A program made the position numbers and the translations under genes. From assembly GCF_014836935.1 (NCBI RefSeq), contig NZ_JACSPW010000016.1, forward strand, positions 1 through 64,000: a stretch of 64,000 nt of DNA, read 5' to 3'. This document shows positions 42,371 through 50,910 of the stretch, piece by piece. Every line of letters starts with the position of its first letter. Position 1 is the stretch's first letter. The notes under the pieces are model-generated. The model ran no database searches and was not told the origin of the DNA. It saw only the letters and a list, made by a program, of their open reading frames with translations. This DNA is from Solibacillus merdavium (GTDB lineage Bacteria; Bacillota; Bacilli; Bacillales_A; Planococcaceae).

Positions 42371-43344
42371 TGAACATTGGCATTATGAGTTTTGCACATA
42401 TCCATGCAACGAGCTATGCATCGGCAATTCAACGTATTCCGGATACGAAGTTAACAGCTATTTACGATACTGATACAAAAAGAGGCAAAGAAGCAAGCGC
42501 GGAGTATGATGTACCTTTTTTTGCTGATATGGACTTGTTTTTGGCAGAGAACATAGACGTAGTTCTTATCTGCAGTGAAAATGTGCTCCATAAAGAAATG
42601 GTAATTGCTGCTGCAAAGTCAAAAAAGCATATTTTATGTGAGAAGCCAATTGCAACAAATGTTGAAGATGCAAAAGAGATGATTGAAGTTAGCAAGGAAA
42701 ACGGTGTGCATCTTTCAATAGCCTATCCAGTTCGTTACAGTGCACCGATTTGTGACCTGAAAGTAGCAATAGATGCAGGTGAGCTTGGTGAAATTGTAGC
42801 AATAAGGTCTACTAACAGGGGGCAAAATCCTGGTGGCTGGTTTGTTGATGAGCAGTTGGCAGGTGGTGGCGCAGTATTGGATCATACTGTGCACATGGTT
42901 GATATTATGCGCTGGTATATGAATAGTGAAGCAAAAGAAATAACGGCATTTGCGAATAATTATTTTACCGAGCTTAAAACAGATGATGCAGGGATTATGA
43001 CAATTATATTCGATAATGGTGTGATTGCTTCACACGATGCAAGCTGGTCACGGTTCCCGCAATTTCCGACATGGGGTGACGTGATGATTGAAGTCATCGG
43101 TACGAAAGCAACACGTAAAGTGGATGTATTTAGTGAAAATCTTCACCTTTATGGCAAGGGTAATAAGTCGCTTACACATCTATATAGCGGAAATGATACC
43201 GATTTTGACTTGATCGTCGATTTCCTAAAAGCAATTCGGCATGGAGAAAAGCCGCTTATCTCCGGTTACGATGGCTTGAAATCTTTAGAAATCGCATTAG
43301 CTGCCTACGAATCTAATACTAGAAAGCAAGCGGTGAAACTATAA
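42370..43344 (+). CDS. Gfo/Idh/MocA oxidoreductase (third of three)
   Basis: This 324-aa protein has LCEKPIATN with the catalytic Lys and GGGAVLDHTVHMVDIMRWYM in the active site. The N-terminal loop IMSFAHIHATSYASA departs from GxGxxG, a variant seen in a subgroup of this family. The C-terminal domain holds VMIEVIGTKATRKVDVF. The start overlaps the previous stop by one base. A terminator-like hairpin follows. Confidence 0.88.
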   Translation: MNIGIMSFAHIHATSYASAIQRIPDTKLTAIYDTDTKRGKEASAEYDVPFFADMDLFLAENIDVVLICSENVLHKEMVIAAAKSKKHILCEKPIATNVEDAKEMIEVSKENGVHLSIAYPVRYSAPICDLKVAIDAGELGEIVAIRSTNRGQNPGGWFVDEQLAGGGAVLDHTVHMVDIMRWYMNSEAKEITAFANNYFTELKTDDAGIMTIIFDNGVIASHDASWSRFPQFPTWGDVMIEVIGTKATRKVDVFSENLHLYGKGNKSLTHLYSGNDTDFDLIVDFLKAIRHGEKPLISGYDGLKSLEIALAAYESNTRKQAVKL

Positions 43345-43351
43345 AAAATGC

Positions 43352-43383
43352 AAAGGGTACTCACAATGAGTATCCTTTTTATT
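43352..43383 (+). terminator. Terminator-like hairpin within the cluster
   Basis: AAAGGGTACTCA pairs with TGAGTATCCTTT (one G-T pair) around CAA, followed by T's. It ends the first enzyme block or reduces read-through into the following genes. Confidence 0.75.
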
Positions 43384-43413
43384 CAACCGGTAAGCAACCG
43401 ATGAAAGGAATCG

Positions 43414-44940
43414 ATGCAGATGAACTACCAACAGTTTGAAAATGAAATTGAACAATTTGCATTTGAGGAACTAAAATGCTTCTATACAGGTGAAACTCCT
43501 GTCCTTTTTGAATATTTCGATACGCCGAAAAGCGGTGTTGAATTTGAAATTATTCAGACAGAAGAAAGTTATGTGATTCGTGGAAATACAAGCCGATCCT
43601 TATTGTATGGAGTGTATAAACTAATCGAAAAAATAGAGGGCATTGTATTTTTTGATTTATATCTACCTAAAAAAATTGTTGCTCAAGGGATTACGGGTAC
43701 TTATGAAGGAAATCCGAAGTTTGCTCGTCGTGGAAATGTATTCGAAACAATTGATGATATTCCGTTTCTCAAAAGTATGCTGGATGTGGGAACTAAAAAT
43801 GGTCTGAATGAGGCATTCTTTACATTTTTCCTATGGGATGAGGTTAAGGAAGTGCTATTGCCGGAAATAAGAAAACGCGGAATTGATGTTACGTTAGGCG
43901 GGCACAGTTTACGCTATCTAGTAGCTAAGGCGAATGGTGCGACTGTTTCAGGAAAGTCAGCGGCAGATGGAGCGGTAAATGATTTAATCGGTGAGGAAAC
44001 TGAATTTACAGCAGCAAATGCGATTAAAAACCACGACTTTCTACAAGATGAAAAAGCACAGCAGGCAGTCATTCAAATCATTGTGTCTTATTGCAAGGCT
44101 GAGCCTGTTATTCGAAGAATTTCATTGTGGCCGGAAGATGTAGGCGCAAAAGGTGAAGATGCAAAACTATTTTTAACACAATATATTGCATTTACTGAAA
44201 AGCTTCAGGAAGCATTGGTGATGGCGAATTTACAGGTTGAGGTAGAGCATATTGTTTATAATGCTGGTCTGAGTTGGGAAATGCTTGAGCGCAAAGGACA
44301 TCAAGTGAGTTCTGCAAATGTGCTATATGCGTATTGGGGACGGGACTATTCGCAAAACTTTACTTCACAGATAGATCAGCGTGCATGGGATAGTCTGCTG
44401 GACTGGCGGAGTGCAACAGACAAACAAGTAACGGTTTTTGAATATTACAGTGACCATTTTATGTTAAGTGAGCTATTTCCGTTATTATTCAACCGATTAG
44501 CAATGGACACAGAACGTTATAAGGAAATCGGCTGTAATGGGATGGTTAATTTAGTCGTTCCATTGCATAAAGTAGCAAAGGCACAACCACATATGGAACA
44601 TTACGATTACCAGCAGTATCAGCAATTGAATAATATCGTATTTGCACGCTCGCTATGGGAAGGGGTGGAAACGGTTTTCTATTTGATGTCGCCATCAATG
44701 CAGCAGCTTTCCGGGAAAATTGAAGGGCTCTTTGCACAAATTAGTCAGTATAATGCCACCTTCTTTCCTAATCGTGTCGTTGAGGCAAAAAATTCAAAGT
44801 GCAAATCCGAAGTTTTGGAATTACTGAATGCAATGGAGCAATTGCTGCAACAGGAACAAATTGAAGAACCGCTTCAGCAATATGTTGAAGCATTACAGCA
44901 AGTGGTGAATGCTACGAAGTTACGTTGGGAGGCTTTATAG
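43414..44940 (+). CDS. Glycoside-hydrolase-like protein (GH67/GH20 N-domain, DUF4838-like)
   Basis: This 508-aa protein has no signal peptide. Residues about 35-75 (GVEFEIIQTEESYVIRG, TSRSLLYGVYKLIEK) match the GH67/GH20-type N-terminal domain that precedes a catalytic barrel. The following part (GNPKFARRGNVFETIDDIPF, ISLWPEDVGA, NVLYAYWGRDYS) resembles DUF4838-type barrels. A catalytic pair is not identified with confidence. AAAGGA lies 4 bases before ATG 43414 and 10 before ATG 43420; either may be the start. Intracellular hydrolysis of an imported glycoside is a reasonable guess. Confidence 0.65.
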   Translation: MQMNYQQFENEIEQFAFEELKCFYTGETPVLFEYFDTPKSGVEFEIIQTEESYVIRGNTSRSLLYGVYKLIEKIEGIVFFDLYLPKKIVAQGITGTYEGNPKFARRGNVFETIDDIPFLKSMLDVGTKNGLNEAFFTFFLWDEVKEVLLPEIRKRGIDVTLGGHSLRYLVAKANGATVSGKSAADGAVNDLIGEETEFTAANAIKNHDFLQDEKAQQAVIQIIVSYCKAEPVIRRISLWPEDVGAKGEDAKLFLTQYIAFTEKLQEALVMANLQVEVEHIVYNAGLSWEMLERKGHQVSSANVLYAYWGRDYSQNFTSQIDQRAWDSLLDWRSATDKQVTVFEYYSDHFMLSELFPLLFNRLAMDTERYKEIGCNGMVNLVVPLHKVAKAQPHMEHYDYQQYQQLNNIVFARSLWEGVETVFYLMSPSMQQLSGKIEGLFAQISQYNATFFPNRVVEAKNSKCKSEVLELLNAMEQLLQQEQIEEPLQQYVEALQQVVNATKLRWEAL

Positions 44941-46515
44941 ATGTGGGAATCGGTTTACTATTACCGTAAGAAAGAAAAGAGACAACAGCACTATAAGCAG
45001 GACGTGTTAATTTACGGAGCTACACCAGCAGGCATTACAGCGGCAATTACATTAAAAAAGAATGGCCATAGTGTGCGTATTGCCGAGTGCAGCCGCTTTA
45101 TCGGAGGTATGACGACTAGTGGACTGGGAGCGACTGATTTAGGGGCAGAACAGGCGCTTGGTGGTTTAGCAAAGCAATTTTATGATGAGATAGCACAGCA
45201 CTATGGAATGGAAAAATGCGTCCGTTTTGAACCACATGTGGCTGAGCGTATTTTTAAAACATGGCTACAAGAGCAGGAGATTAATGTTCAAACCGAACAA
45301 TTTATTGAGTCGGCTGTATTGGAAAATCAAAGTATTCAGCAAGTCCGAATGACAGATGGAGCTACCTATGAAGCAAAGCAGTTTATTGATGCAAGCTATG
45401 AAGGGGATTTGTTGGCACACGCAGGTGTTGAATACATTGTCGGAAGAGAAGCAAGCACAGTGTATAAGGAGATTTACAATGGTGTTCAATTTGGTACACA
45501 ACACCATAAATTTGAAAGTTTTATTGATCCATATATAGAAGAGGGGAATCCAGCAAGCGGGCTATTATCTGGTATTTCAGAAGAATATGTGACAGAGCAT
45601 AACGGTGCAGGTGATCATCGTATTCAAGCCTATAATTTCCGAATGTGTTTAACGAAGGAAGAAAAAGTACCTTTCCCTAAACCTCATGGATATGAGCGCG
45701 ATTATTATGCTTTGCTGCTACGCTATATAAAGGCAGGACATTGGGATGCAATGAAGTTACATACACCTTTGATGAATGGAAAGACGGATTTAAACAACCA
45801 CGGGGCATTTTCAACGGATTTTATCGGGATGAATTATGCATTCCCTGATGCGGATTATGAATCAAGGGAAGAAATATACCAGCAGCATGTTACGTATGTC
45901 GCAGGATTATTGTATTTCCTTGCCAATGATGAGGAGGTACCGTCCGTTATTCAAGAAGAAGTAAGGCAGTGGGGATTGGCGGCAGATGAATTCACCGATA
46001 CAGACAACTGGCCGCGGCAACTTTATATTCGTGAAGCACGGCGAATGATAGGCGAATATGTAATGACTGAACACCATGCGCTACAGCGGGAAATTTGCGA
46101 ACAACCGATTGCTGTCGCATCATTTCATATGGATTCACATAATTGTCGTCGTGTTGTTGTCAATGGGCGAGTAATGAATGAAGGCGATATTCAAGTGCCG
46201 GTTAAACCATTTATGATTGATCTGCGGGCACTTTTGCCGAAAAAAGAGCACTGTACTAATTTAATTGTTCCTGTGTGCTTAAGTGCCTCTCATATTGCAT
46301 ATGGCTCCATCCGTATGGAACCAATCTTTATGATGCTCGGACAAGTAGCAGGTGCTGCAACAGCTTCGGCGATAGTGGAAAGTAAGGCTGTGCAGGACAT
46401 TTCGTATGAACAATTAAAACAGCAGCTAATCGAGCAAGGGCACGTTGTGGAATGGGACGAAAGCTATGTTGATGACCCGTTACGTCGAATGGAAGAAACA
46501 TTTGGGGGGAAGTAA
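44941..46515 (+). CDS. FAD-dependent oxidoreductase
   Basis: This 524-aa protein belongs to the FAD-dependent oxidoreductase group (FAD_oxidored type). VLIYGATPAGITAAITLKKNG is the dinucleotide fold, with GATPAG replacing GxGxxG, and FIGGMTTSGLGATDLG follows, as in this group. Near the end LIVPVCLSASHIAYGSIRMEPIFMMLGQVAGAAT closes the FAD site. No signal peptide. GGGAGG lies before the ATG, which follows the preceding stop directly. It probably oxidises a sugar or glycoside (inference). Confidence 0.85.
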   Translation: MWESVYYYRKKEKRQQHYKQDVLIYGATPAGITAAITLKKNGHSVRIAECSRFIGGMTTSGLGATDLGAEQALGGLAKQFYDEIAQHYGMEKCVRFEPHVAERIFKTWLQEQEINVQTEQFIESAVLENQSIQQVRMTDGATYEAKQFIDASYEGDLLAHAGVEYIVGREASTVYKEIYNGVQFGTQHHKFESFIDPYIEEGNPASGLLSGISEEYVTEHNGAGDHRIQAYNFRMCLTKEEKVPFPKPHGYERDYYALLLRYIKAGHWDAMKLHTPLMNGKTDLNNHGAFSTDFIGMNYAFPDADYESREEIYQQHVTYVAGLLYFLANDEEVPSVIQEEVRQWGLAADEFTDTDNWPRQLYIREARRMIGEYVMTEHHALQREICEQPIAVASFHMDSHNCRRVVVNGRVMNEGDIQVPVKPFMIDLRALLPKKEHCTNLIVPVCLSASHIAYGSIRMEPIFMMLGQVAGAATASAIVESKAVQDISYEQLKQQLIEQGHVVEWDESYVDDPLRRMEETFGGK

Positions 46516-46516
46516 A

Positions 46517-47455
46517 ATGCTAAAGTCAGTAACAAAGGAATATCACAAGGAAATCCTGGATTTATGGAATACGTGTTTACCTGATTTTAGGCTGACAGAT
46601 CGCTTGCTTGAACAGAATACGTGGCAATCGCCATATGTTTTACACGAAGGAAGCGCACTAAAGGAAGTGGACGGTAAAGTTGTTGGTGTGGTCATTGCAA
46701 AAATGTGGCATGAAACACATGGTATTTCTTTAAATATGGAACATGGCTGGATTCAAATGTTGCTTGTGCACCCGGATTACCGTCAGCAGGAAATTGGAAC
46801 GGAGCTTTATAAATTTGCAGAACAGGCACTTTTGAAAAATGGTGTGAAAAAAATACAAATCGGTGGGGATTTAGGGCACTTATTATGTGGAGTCCCGCTT
46901 GCACATCAGGCAGGTGTGGCGTTTGCAGAAATGTTTGGCTTTAAACAAGTTGTTGAAAGTGTAGATTTCACAAAATCGATTACTGAACCACTATCCCTTC
47001 CAGAAAAAGACAATGTCGAATTTGTTCTATTAGAGAAGGATGAGCAACAGCAGTTATTGGAGTTTATGGAACAATCGTTTCCAGGGCGTTGGACATTTGA
47101 GGCATATGATTATTTTGCCCAAGGTGGTACCGGGAGAGATTATGTCGTTGTGAAATGGGAAGGCAAGATTGTTGGCTTCTGTCGAATAAATGATGAACTC
47201 AGCGCCTGGAAAGGACCGAATTACAACTGGGCAGAGCAGTTTGACCAATTAGGCGGTATTGGTCCATTAGGGGTAAATGAGGATTACAGAAAGTATGGAT
47301 TAGGAAGAGCCGTAATCGAAGCAGCAGAATTTTATTTACAACAGCGCGGTAAAAAGACATTCTTTATTGACTGGACAGATTTAATCGCCTTTTATGAAAA
47401 ACTAGGCTATACGGTTTGGAAAAACTACGGAATTTTTGTAAAGCAGGTGGACTGA
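46517..47455 (+). CDS. Double GNAT-domain acetyltransferase
   Basis: This 312-aa protein has two GNAT domains: the first with MLLVHPDYRQQEIGTELYKFAE (about 77-98), the second with GGIGPLGVNEDYRKYGLGRAVIEAAE (about 250-275) and FYEKLGYTVWKNY at the end. Two-domain GNATs are common near sugar and antibiotic genes; the substrate is unknown. GGGGGGAAG precedes ATG 46517, one base after the FAD gene's stop. Confidence 0.82.
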   Translation: MLKSVTKEYHKEILDLWNTCLPDFRLTDRLLEQNTWQSPYVLHEGSALKEVDGKVVGVVIAKMWHETHGISLNMEHGWIQMLLVHPDYRQQEIGTELYKFAEQALLKNGVKKIQIGGDLGHLLCGVPLAHQAGVAFAEMFGFKQVVESVDFTKSITEPLSLPEKDNVEFVLLEKDEQQQLLEFMEQSFPGRWTFEAYDYFAQGGTGRDYVVVKWEGKIVGFCRINDELSAWKGPNYNWAEQFDQLGGIGPLGVNEDYRKYGLGRAVIEAAEFYLQQRGKKTFFIDWTDLIAFYEKLGYTVWKNYGIFVKQVD

Positions 47456-48316
47456 ATGTGGATTTTAAGTGCTGATATCGGTGGAACAAAATTAGCACTT
47501 GCTTTATCGAAGCAAGAACAGCCGGAGCAATTAGTAAAACAAATGGAAGTAAAGAGCCCCCAGCAATCTGAACCTTTATTTGATGCGATTATTTCAGGTT
47601 TTAATGAGCTTCTTGCAGGAGAAGATGGGCATATTGTAAAAGTTGCGGTTGGATTACCAGGTATATTGGATTTACATCAGGGACTTGTAGTACATCAGCA
47701 AAATTTACCTTGGCGTAACTTTCCGCTCGTTCAAAAACTTCAAGAGGTGTATCCACAAGCTCATATTATTATGGAAACGGACATGATGACTGCAGCTAAC
47801 GGTGAATATAAAATCCGCCGTTTTGAAAAAGAAACATTTATTTACGTAACAGTGAGTACAGGAATTGCCTGCTGTATGATACATGATGGACAATTTATGA
47901 GAGGTGCCGGAGTTCCAGGCGAAATCGGCTTTTCGCTATCAAGCTCGGGGGACTTTTTTGAAGATGTATGTGCTGGACCAGGATTATTAAAGATTTTACA
48001 GCACCATACTAAAGAAGAGAGGACATTGCCTGAGTTTTTTGCCCGTTATTACAAGCAGGATGAACTTATCGTGCCACTTATTCATGAATGGCAACGGGAA
48101 ATTGCTCAAAAGATTCATAGTTTCATCCTTTTAGTAGATCCCCATGTCATTGTACTCGGTGGTGGAATTATGAATCATCAACCGCAAATTGTGGAGGAAA
48201 TTTCTCATTTGGTCGATCAGTATTTTAGTTTGCCATTTTTTGAACATAAAAAAGGTCGAGTACAAGCGAGCTTAAATAAAGGCAATGCGGGTTTGATTGG
48301 TGCAGCATTGCTTTAA
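47456..48316 (+). CDS. ROK-family sugar kinase-like protein
   Basis: This 286-aa protein has the N-terminal phosphate motif ADIGGTKLALAL, VAVGLPGILD, and GAGVPGEIGF, plus VLGGGIMNHQP, all typical of ROK kinases. The Cys-rich zinc motif (CxCGxxGCxE) of most ROK kinases is missing: where it is expected the sequence reads SLSSSGDFFEDVCAGPG. It may phosphorylate the imported or released sugar. No helix-turn-helix, so it is not a ROK repressor. It starts directly after the acetyltransferase stop. End of the cluster. Confidence 0.85.
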   Translation: MWILSADIGGTKLALALSKQEQPEQLVKQMEVKSPQQSEPLFDAIISGFNELLAGEDGHIVKVAVGLPGILDLHQGLVVHQQNLPWRNFPLVQKLQEVYPQAHIIMETDMMTAANGEYKIRRFEKETFIYVTVSTGIACCMIHDGQFMRGAGVPGEIGFSLSSSGDFFEDVCAGPGLLKILQHHTKEERTLPEFFARYYKQDELIVPLIHEWQREIAQKIHSFILLVDPHVIVLGGGIMNHQPQIVEEISHLVDQYFSLPFFEHKKGRVQASLNKGNAGLIGAALL

Positions 48317-48322
48317 ACTATA

Positions 48323-48357
48323 GAAGAAGCATTCAGAAAATCCGAATGCTTCTTTTT
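48323..48357. terminator. Bidirectional terminator
   Basis: AGAAGCATTC pairs with GAATGCTTCT, with T's after and A's before, between the convergent ROK and MsmX-type genes. Confidence 0.85.
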
Positions 48358-48370
48358 ATAGTTGTATTAC

Positions 48371-49453
48371 TTAACGAATACGGATTTCTGTCGCTGGATC
48401 GAAGAAGTGGGCCTTTGCCAAGTTGAAGTTAAGTGGAAGCTCCTGCCCCATAGCAACATCCGCATCCGCATGAATTTTACCGACAAATTGCTGATCGGCG
48501 ATTGTTGCATAAACAATCATTTCCGCACCGGTTAATTCACTAACTTGTACTTTAGTTGTTACAAGGGTACTTGAATCCTGTTTATTGCCATCGTTAATAT
48601 CCTCTGGACGAATTCCTAGTATAATTTCGCGGTTTACATAGTTTTGATCTTTCAATATTTTCAGCTTTTCGTCCGGAATTCGGACTTTCTCATTAGCAAT
48701 TTCGAAATAGTCACCTACTACATTACCACGGAGGAAATTCATAGCTGGAGAACCAATAAATCCACCGACAAATACGTTTTCAGGTGTATCATATACTTCA
48801 CGTGGAATACCGATTTGCTGAATAATGCCATCCTTCATTACGACAATACGTGAGGCCATAGTCATCGCTTCTGTTTGGTCATGGGTTACATAAATAGTTG
48901 TTGTGTTTAAACGATAGTGGAGCTTCGTAATTTCAGAACGCATTTGGACACGAAGTTTTGCATCCAGGTTCGATAAAGGCTCATCCATTAAAAACAGCTT
49001 TGCATCACGAACAATTGCACGCCCTAATGCAACACGCTGACGTTGCCCTCCAGAAAGGGATTTTGGCTTTTTATCCAATAAGTCCGTTAACCCTAAAATG
49101 GCAGCAGCTTCACGTACTTTAACATCGATTTGCTCTTTTGAAAATTTACGCAGCTTTAAGCCAAACGCCATATTGTCGTAAACATTCATATGGGGGTATA
49201 GCGCATAGTTTTGGAAAACCATTGCAATATCGCGGTCTTTCGGTTCTACTTCATTGACTCGTTTGCCGTCTATACGTAACTCACCATCTGATATCGATTC
49301 AAGACCAGCAACCATCCGCAATGTTGTAGATTTCCCGCATCCTGATGGACCGACAAGAACTAAAAATTCACCGGGTTCAACCTTTAAATGAAAATTTTCA
49401 ACGGCTACATAGCCATCTGGATAACGTTTTACAAGATGATCAAAATCTAACAT
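48371..49453 (-). CDS. msmX: MsmX/UgpC-type sugar ABC transporter ATPase
   Basis: This 360-aa ATPase has Walker A GPSGCGKST, the signature LSGGQRQRVALGRAIVR, Walker B LFLMDEPLSNLD, H-loop VTHDQTEAMTM and a C-terminal TOBE domain. It is of the MsmX/UgpC group, which in Bacillus serves several sugar importers. The importer at 32-35 kb has no ATPase, so this one probably energises it. It stands alone, convergent with the sugar cluster. Confidence 0.9.
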   Translation of the reverse strand: MLDFDHLVKRYPDGYVAVENFHLKVEPGEFLVLVGPSGCGKSTTLRMVAGLESISDGELRIDGKRVNEVEPKDRDIAMVFQNYALYPHMNVYDNMAFGLKLRKFSKEQIDVKVREAAAILGLTDLLDKKPKSLSGGQRQRVALGRAIVRDAKLFLMDEPLSNLDAKLRVQMRSEITKLHYRLNTTTIYVTHDQTEAMTMASRIVVMKDGIIQQIGIPREVYDTPENVFVGGFIGSPAMNFLRGNVVGDYFEIANEKVRIPDEKLKILKDQNYVNREIILGIRPEDINDGNKQDSSTLVTTKVQVSELTGAEMIVYATIADQQFVGKIHADADVAMGQELPLNFNLAKAHFFDPATEIRIR

Positions 49454-49528
49454 AAAAACCAGTCCCCCCTTTTTTCATATTATAAAAGATTAGAAGTGAA
49501 CTGCCTTTGTGCAATGTGCTTAATATTT

Positions 49529-50380
49529 TCATGAATATTTCGTCAATTTTTGCAATTGGGCCGCTAAATAGGCTAATAGCAAGTCTTCATTGCGCCTTAA
49601 ATCCAAAGCTGTCTCTTCTGAATAACGCTGTACTCGATATAATAATGTATTGCGATGGATATGTAATTCTTTCGCGGCCGAGGACATGTTTCCATTATGG
49701 ATGAATAATGTTGTAATGGTAGTGATCATCTCTTCATTTAAATCAGTGAGCAATGTAAGTTTTAAGTACTGCTGTATCGGCGTGTTCAGATAAAGTGGCA
49801 GTAAGCTTTGAAAGCTTTCCGTAAATGTATAAATCGTTTGGTATTGCAGATTTTGAATGGATTGGAATATTTTTTGTTCTGACTTAAAGGATGTATGGAG
49901 CATTTCAGTAACCGGAAGTATTTGCCCTATAAAAAGTTGTCCATGCAAATAAAAATCATTTTCCAGTATTGCTAGAAATCCTTCTAGTTCTTCCAAAGAA
50001 TAGTCTTTAAATAAAATAATCCAAAATGTATCAGAAGAAACTTCAAGTAAATAAGCATCGTGCATAAAGAACAGCTCAACCGCATCTCTTAATTGATGCG
50101 CATCTTTCTTTGCGTGATATTGTAAAATGCGAACGGAAGAATAGGGGGTCTCCTTAGGAACTATCCCTTGCGTCAATAAAAGTAGCCAAGGGTCAACTTG
50201 CTCAGTACATTCAGTGTAAAAATGTTTCAGGTATAGGGAATCTCGTACTGTTATTTCACTTTTAGCGATTTCATACCAACATGTATTAGTAGAATCATAA
50301 AAAATAGACGTTGCAAAATTTTGGCGTGTCGGATATATGTGATGTATTTTTAGGGAAGGAAATAGTTGTGCAAGTTGCAT
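49529..50380 (-). CDS. PucR/CdaR-type transcription regulator
   Basis: This 283-aa protein ends with the PucR-type helix-turn-helix NMSSAAKELHIHRNTLLYRVQR (about 230-251), with the family's HxHRNTLxYR. The N-terminal 200 residues are not recognised as a known sensor. AGGAGG lies before the start on the minus strand. It lies between msmX and ybjQ; in B. subtilis a PucR-type protein (PutR) activates proline use, but this one is not directly beside the put genes, so that role is a guess. Confidence 0.75.
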   Translation of the reverse strand: MQLAQLFPSLKIHHIYPTRQNFATSIFYDSTNTCWYEIAKSEITVRDSLYLKHFYTECTEQVDPWLLLLTQGIVPKETPYSSVRILQYHAKKDAHQLRDAVELFFMHDAYLLEVSSDTFWIILFKDYSLEELEGFLAILENDFYLHGQLFIGQILPVTEMLHTSFKSEQKIFQSIQNLQYQTIYTFTESFQSLLPLYLNTPIQQYLKLTLLTDLNEEMITTITTLFIHNGNMSSAAKELHIHRNTLLYRVQRYSEETALDLRRNEDLLLAYLAAQLQKLTKYS

Positions 50381-50414
50381 AGTAAAGCCTCCTTTTATAC
50401 AAAATTAAGCATAG

Positions 50415-50455
50415 AAAAAGCGAATTTAGTAGAGAATATAACTAAATACGCTTTT
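50415..50455 (-). terminator. Terminator of ybjQ-like gene
   Basis: On the minus strand AAAAGCG plus ATTTAGT pairs with ACTAAAT plus CGCTTTT, with one unpaired base per arm, followed by T's. Confidence 0.75.
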
Positions 50456-50479
50456 ATTGTATCATTTTATTATCAATAA

Positions 50480-50794
50480 TTATCGAATTGTTACCGCTGT
50501 ACCTGTAGCGACACACATCATCATGCCTTCACGCAGTGTTTCAAAGTCAAGATCTACAGCGATAATGGCATTTGCACCCATACTACGTGCACGATCAGTC
50601 ATTTCCTGAATGGCAATTTTACGACCTTCCGCCAATTTATCTTCATATGAGGCACTTCGACCACCGACAATATCCGTAACAGATGCGAAAATATCCCGTA
50701 CGATATTAGCTCCCATTATTGCTTCACCGGATACAATGCCATGATACGTTTCGATTGATTTACCTTCAATCGTATTTGTTGTAACAACTAACAT
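50480..50794 (-). CDS. YbjQ family protein (UPF0145)
   Basis: This 104-aa protein belongs to the YbjQ/UPF0145 family of small pentamer-forming proteins of unknown function (TTNTIEGKSIETYHGIVSGEAIMGANIVRD at the N-terminus, ARSMGANAIIAVDLDFE in the middle). No signal or membrane segment. AAAGGAG precedes the ATG. It is a single gene with its own terminator. Confidence 0.92.
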   Translation of the reverse strand: MLVVTTNTIEGKSIETYHGIVSGEAIMGANIVRDIFASVTDIVGGRSASYEDKLAEGRKIAIQEMTDRARSMGANAIIAVDLDFETLREGMMMCVATGTAVTIR

Positions 50795-50867
50795 AAAAGC
50801 ACTCCTTTAATTGTAATGGTTACTTATACGAGGAAGAATCATAAAAGGTTTCGTTGATCGTAGAAAA

Positions 50868-50904
50868 TTAAAAACGGCATGCATCTTTCAAAATGCATAC
50901 CGTT
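50868..50904 (-). terminator. Terminator after putP
   Basis: On the minus strand AACGGTATGCAT pairs with ATGCATGCCGTT (one mismatch), followed by a T-run. Confidence 0.85.
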
Positions 50905-50910
50905 CTGCTA

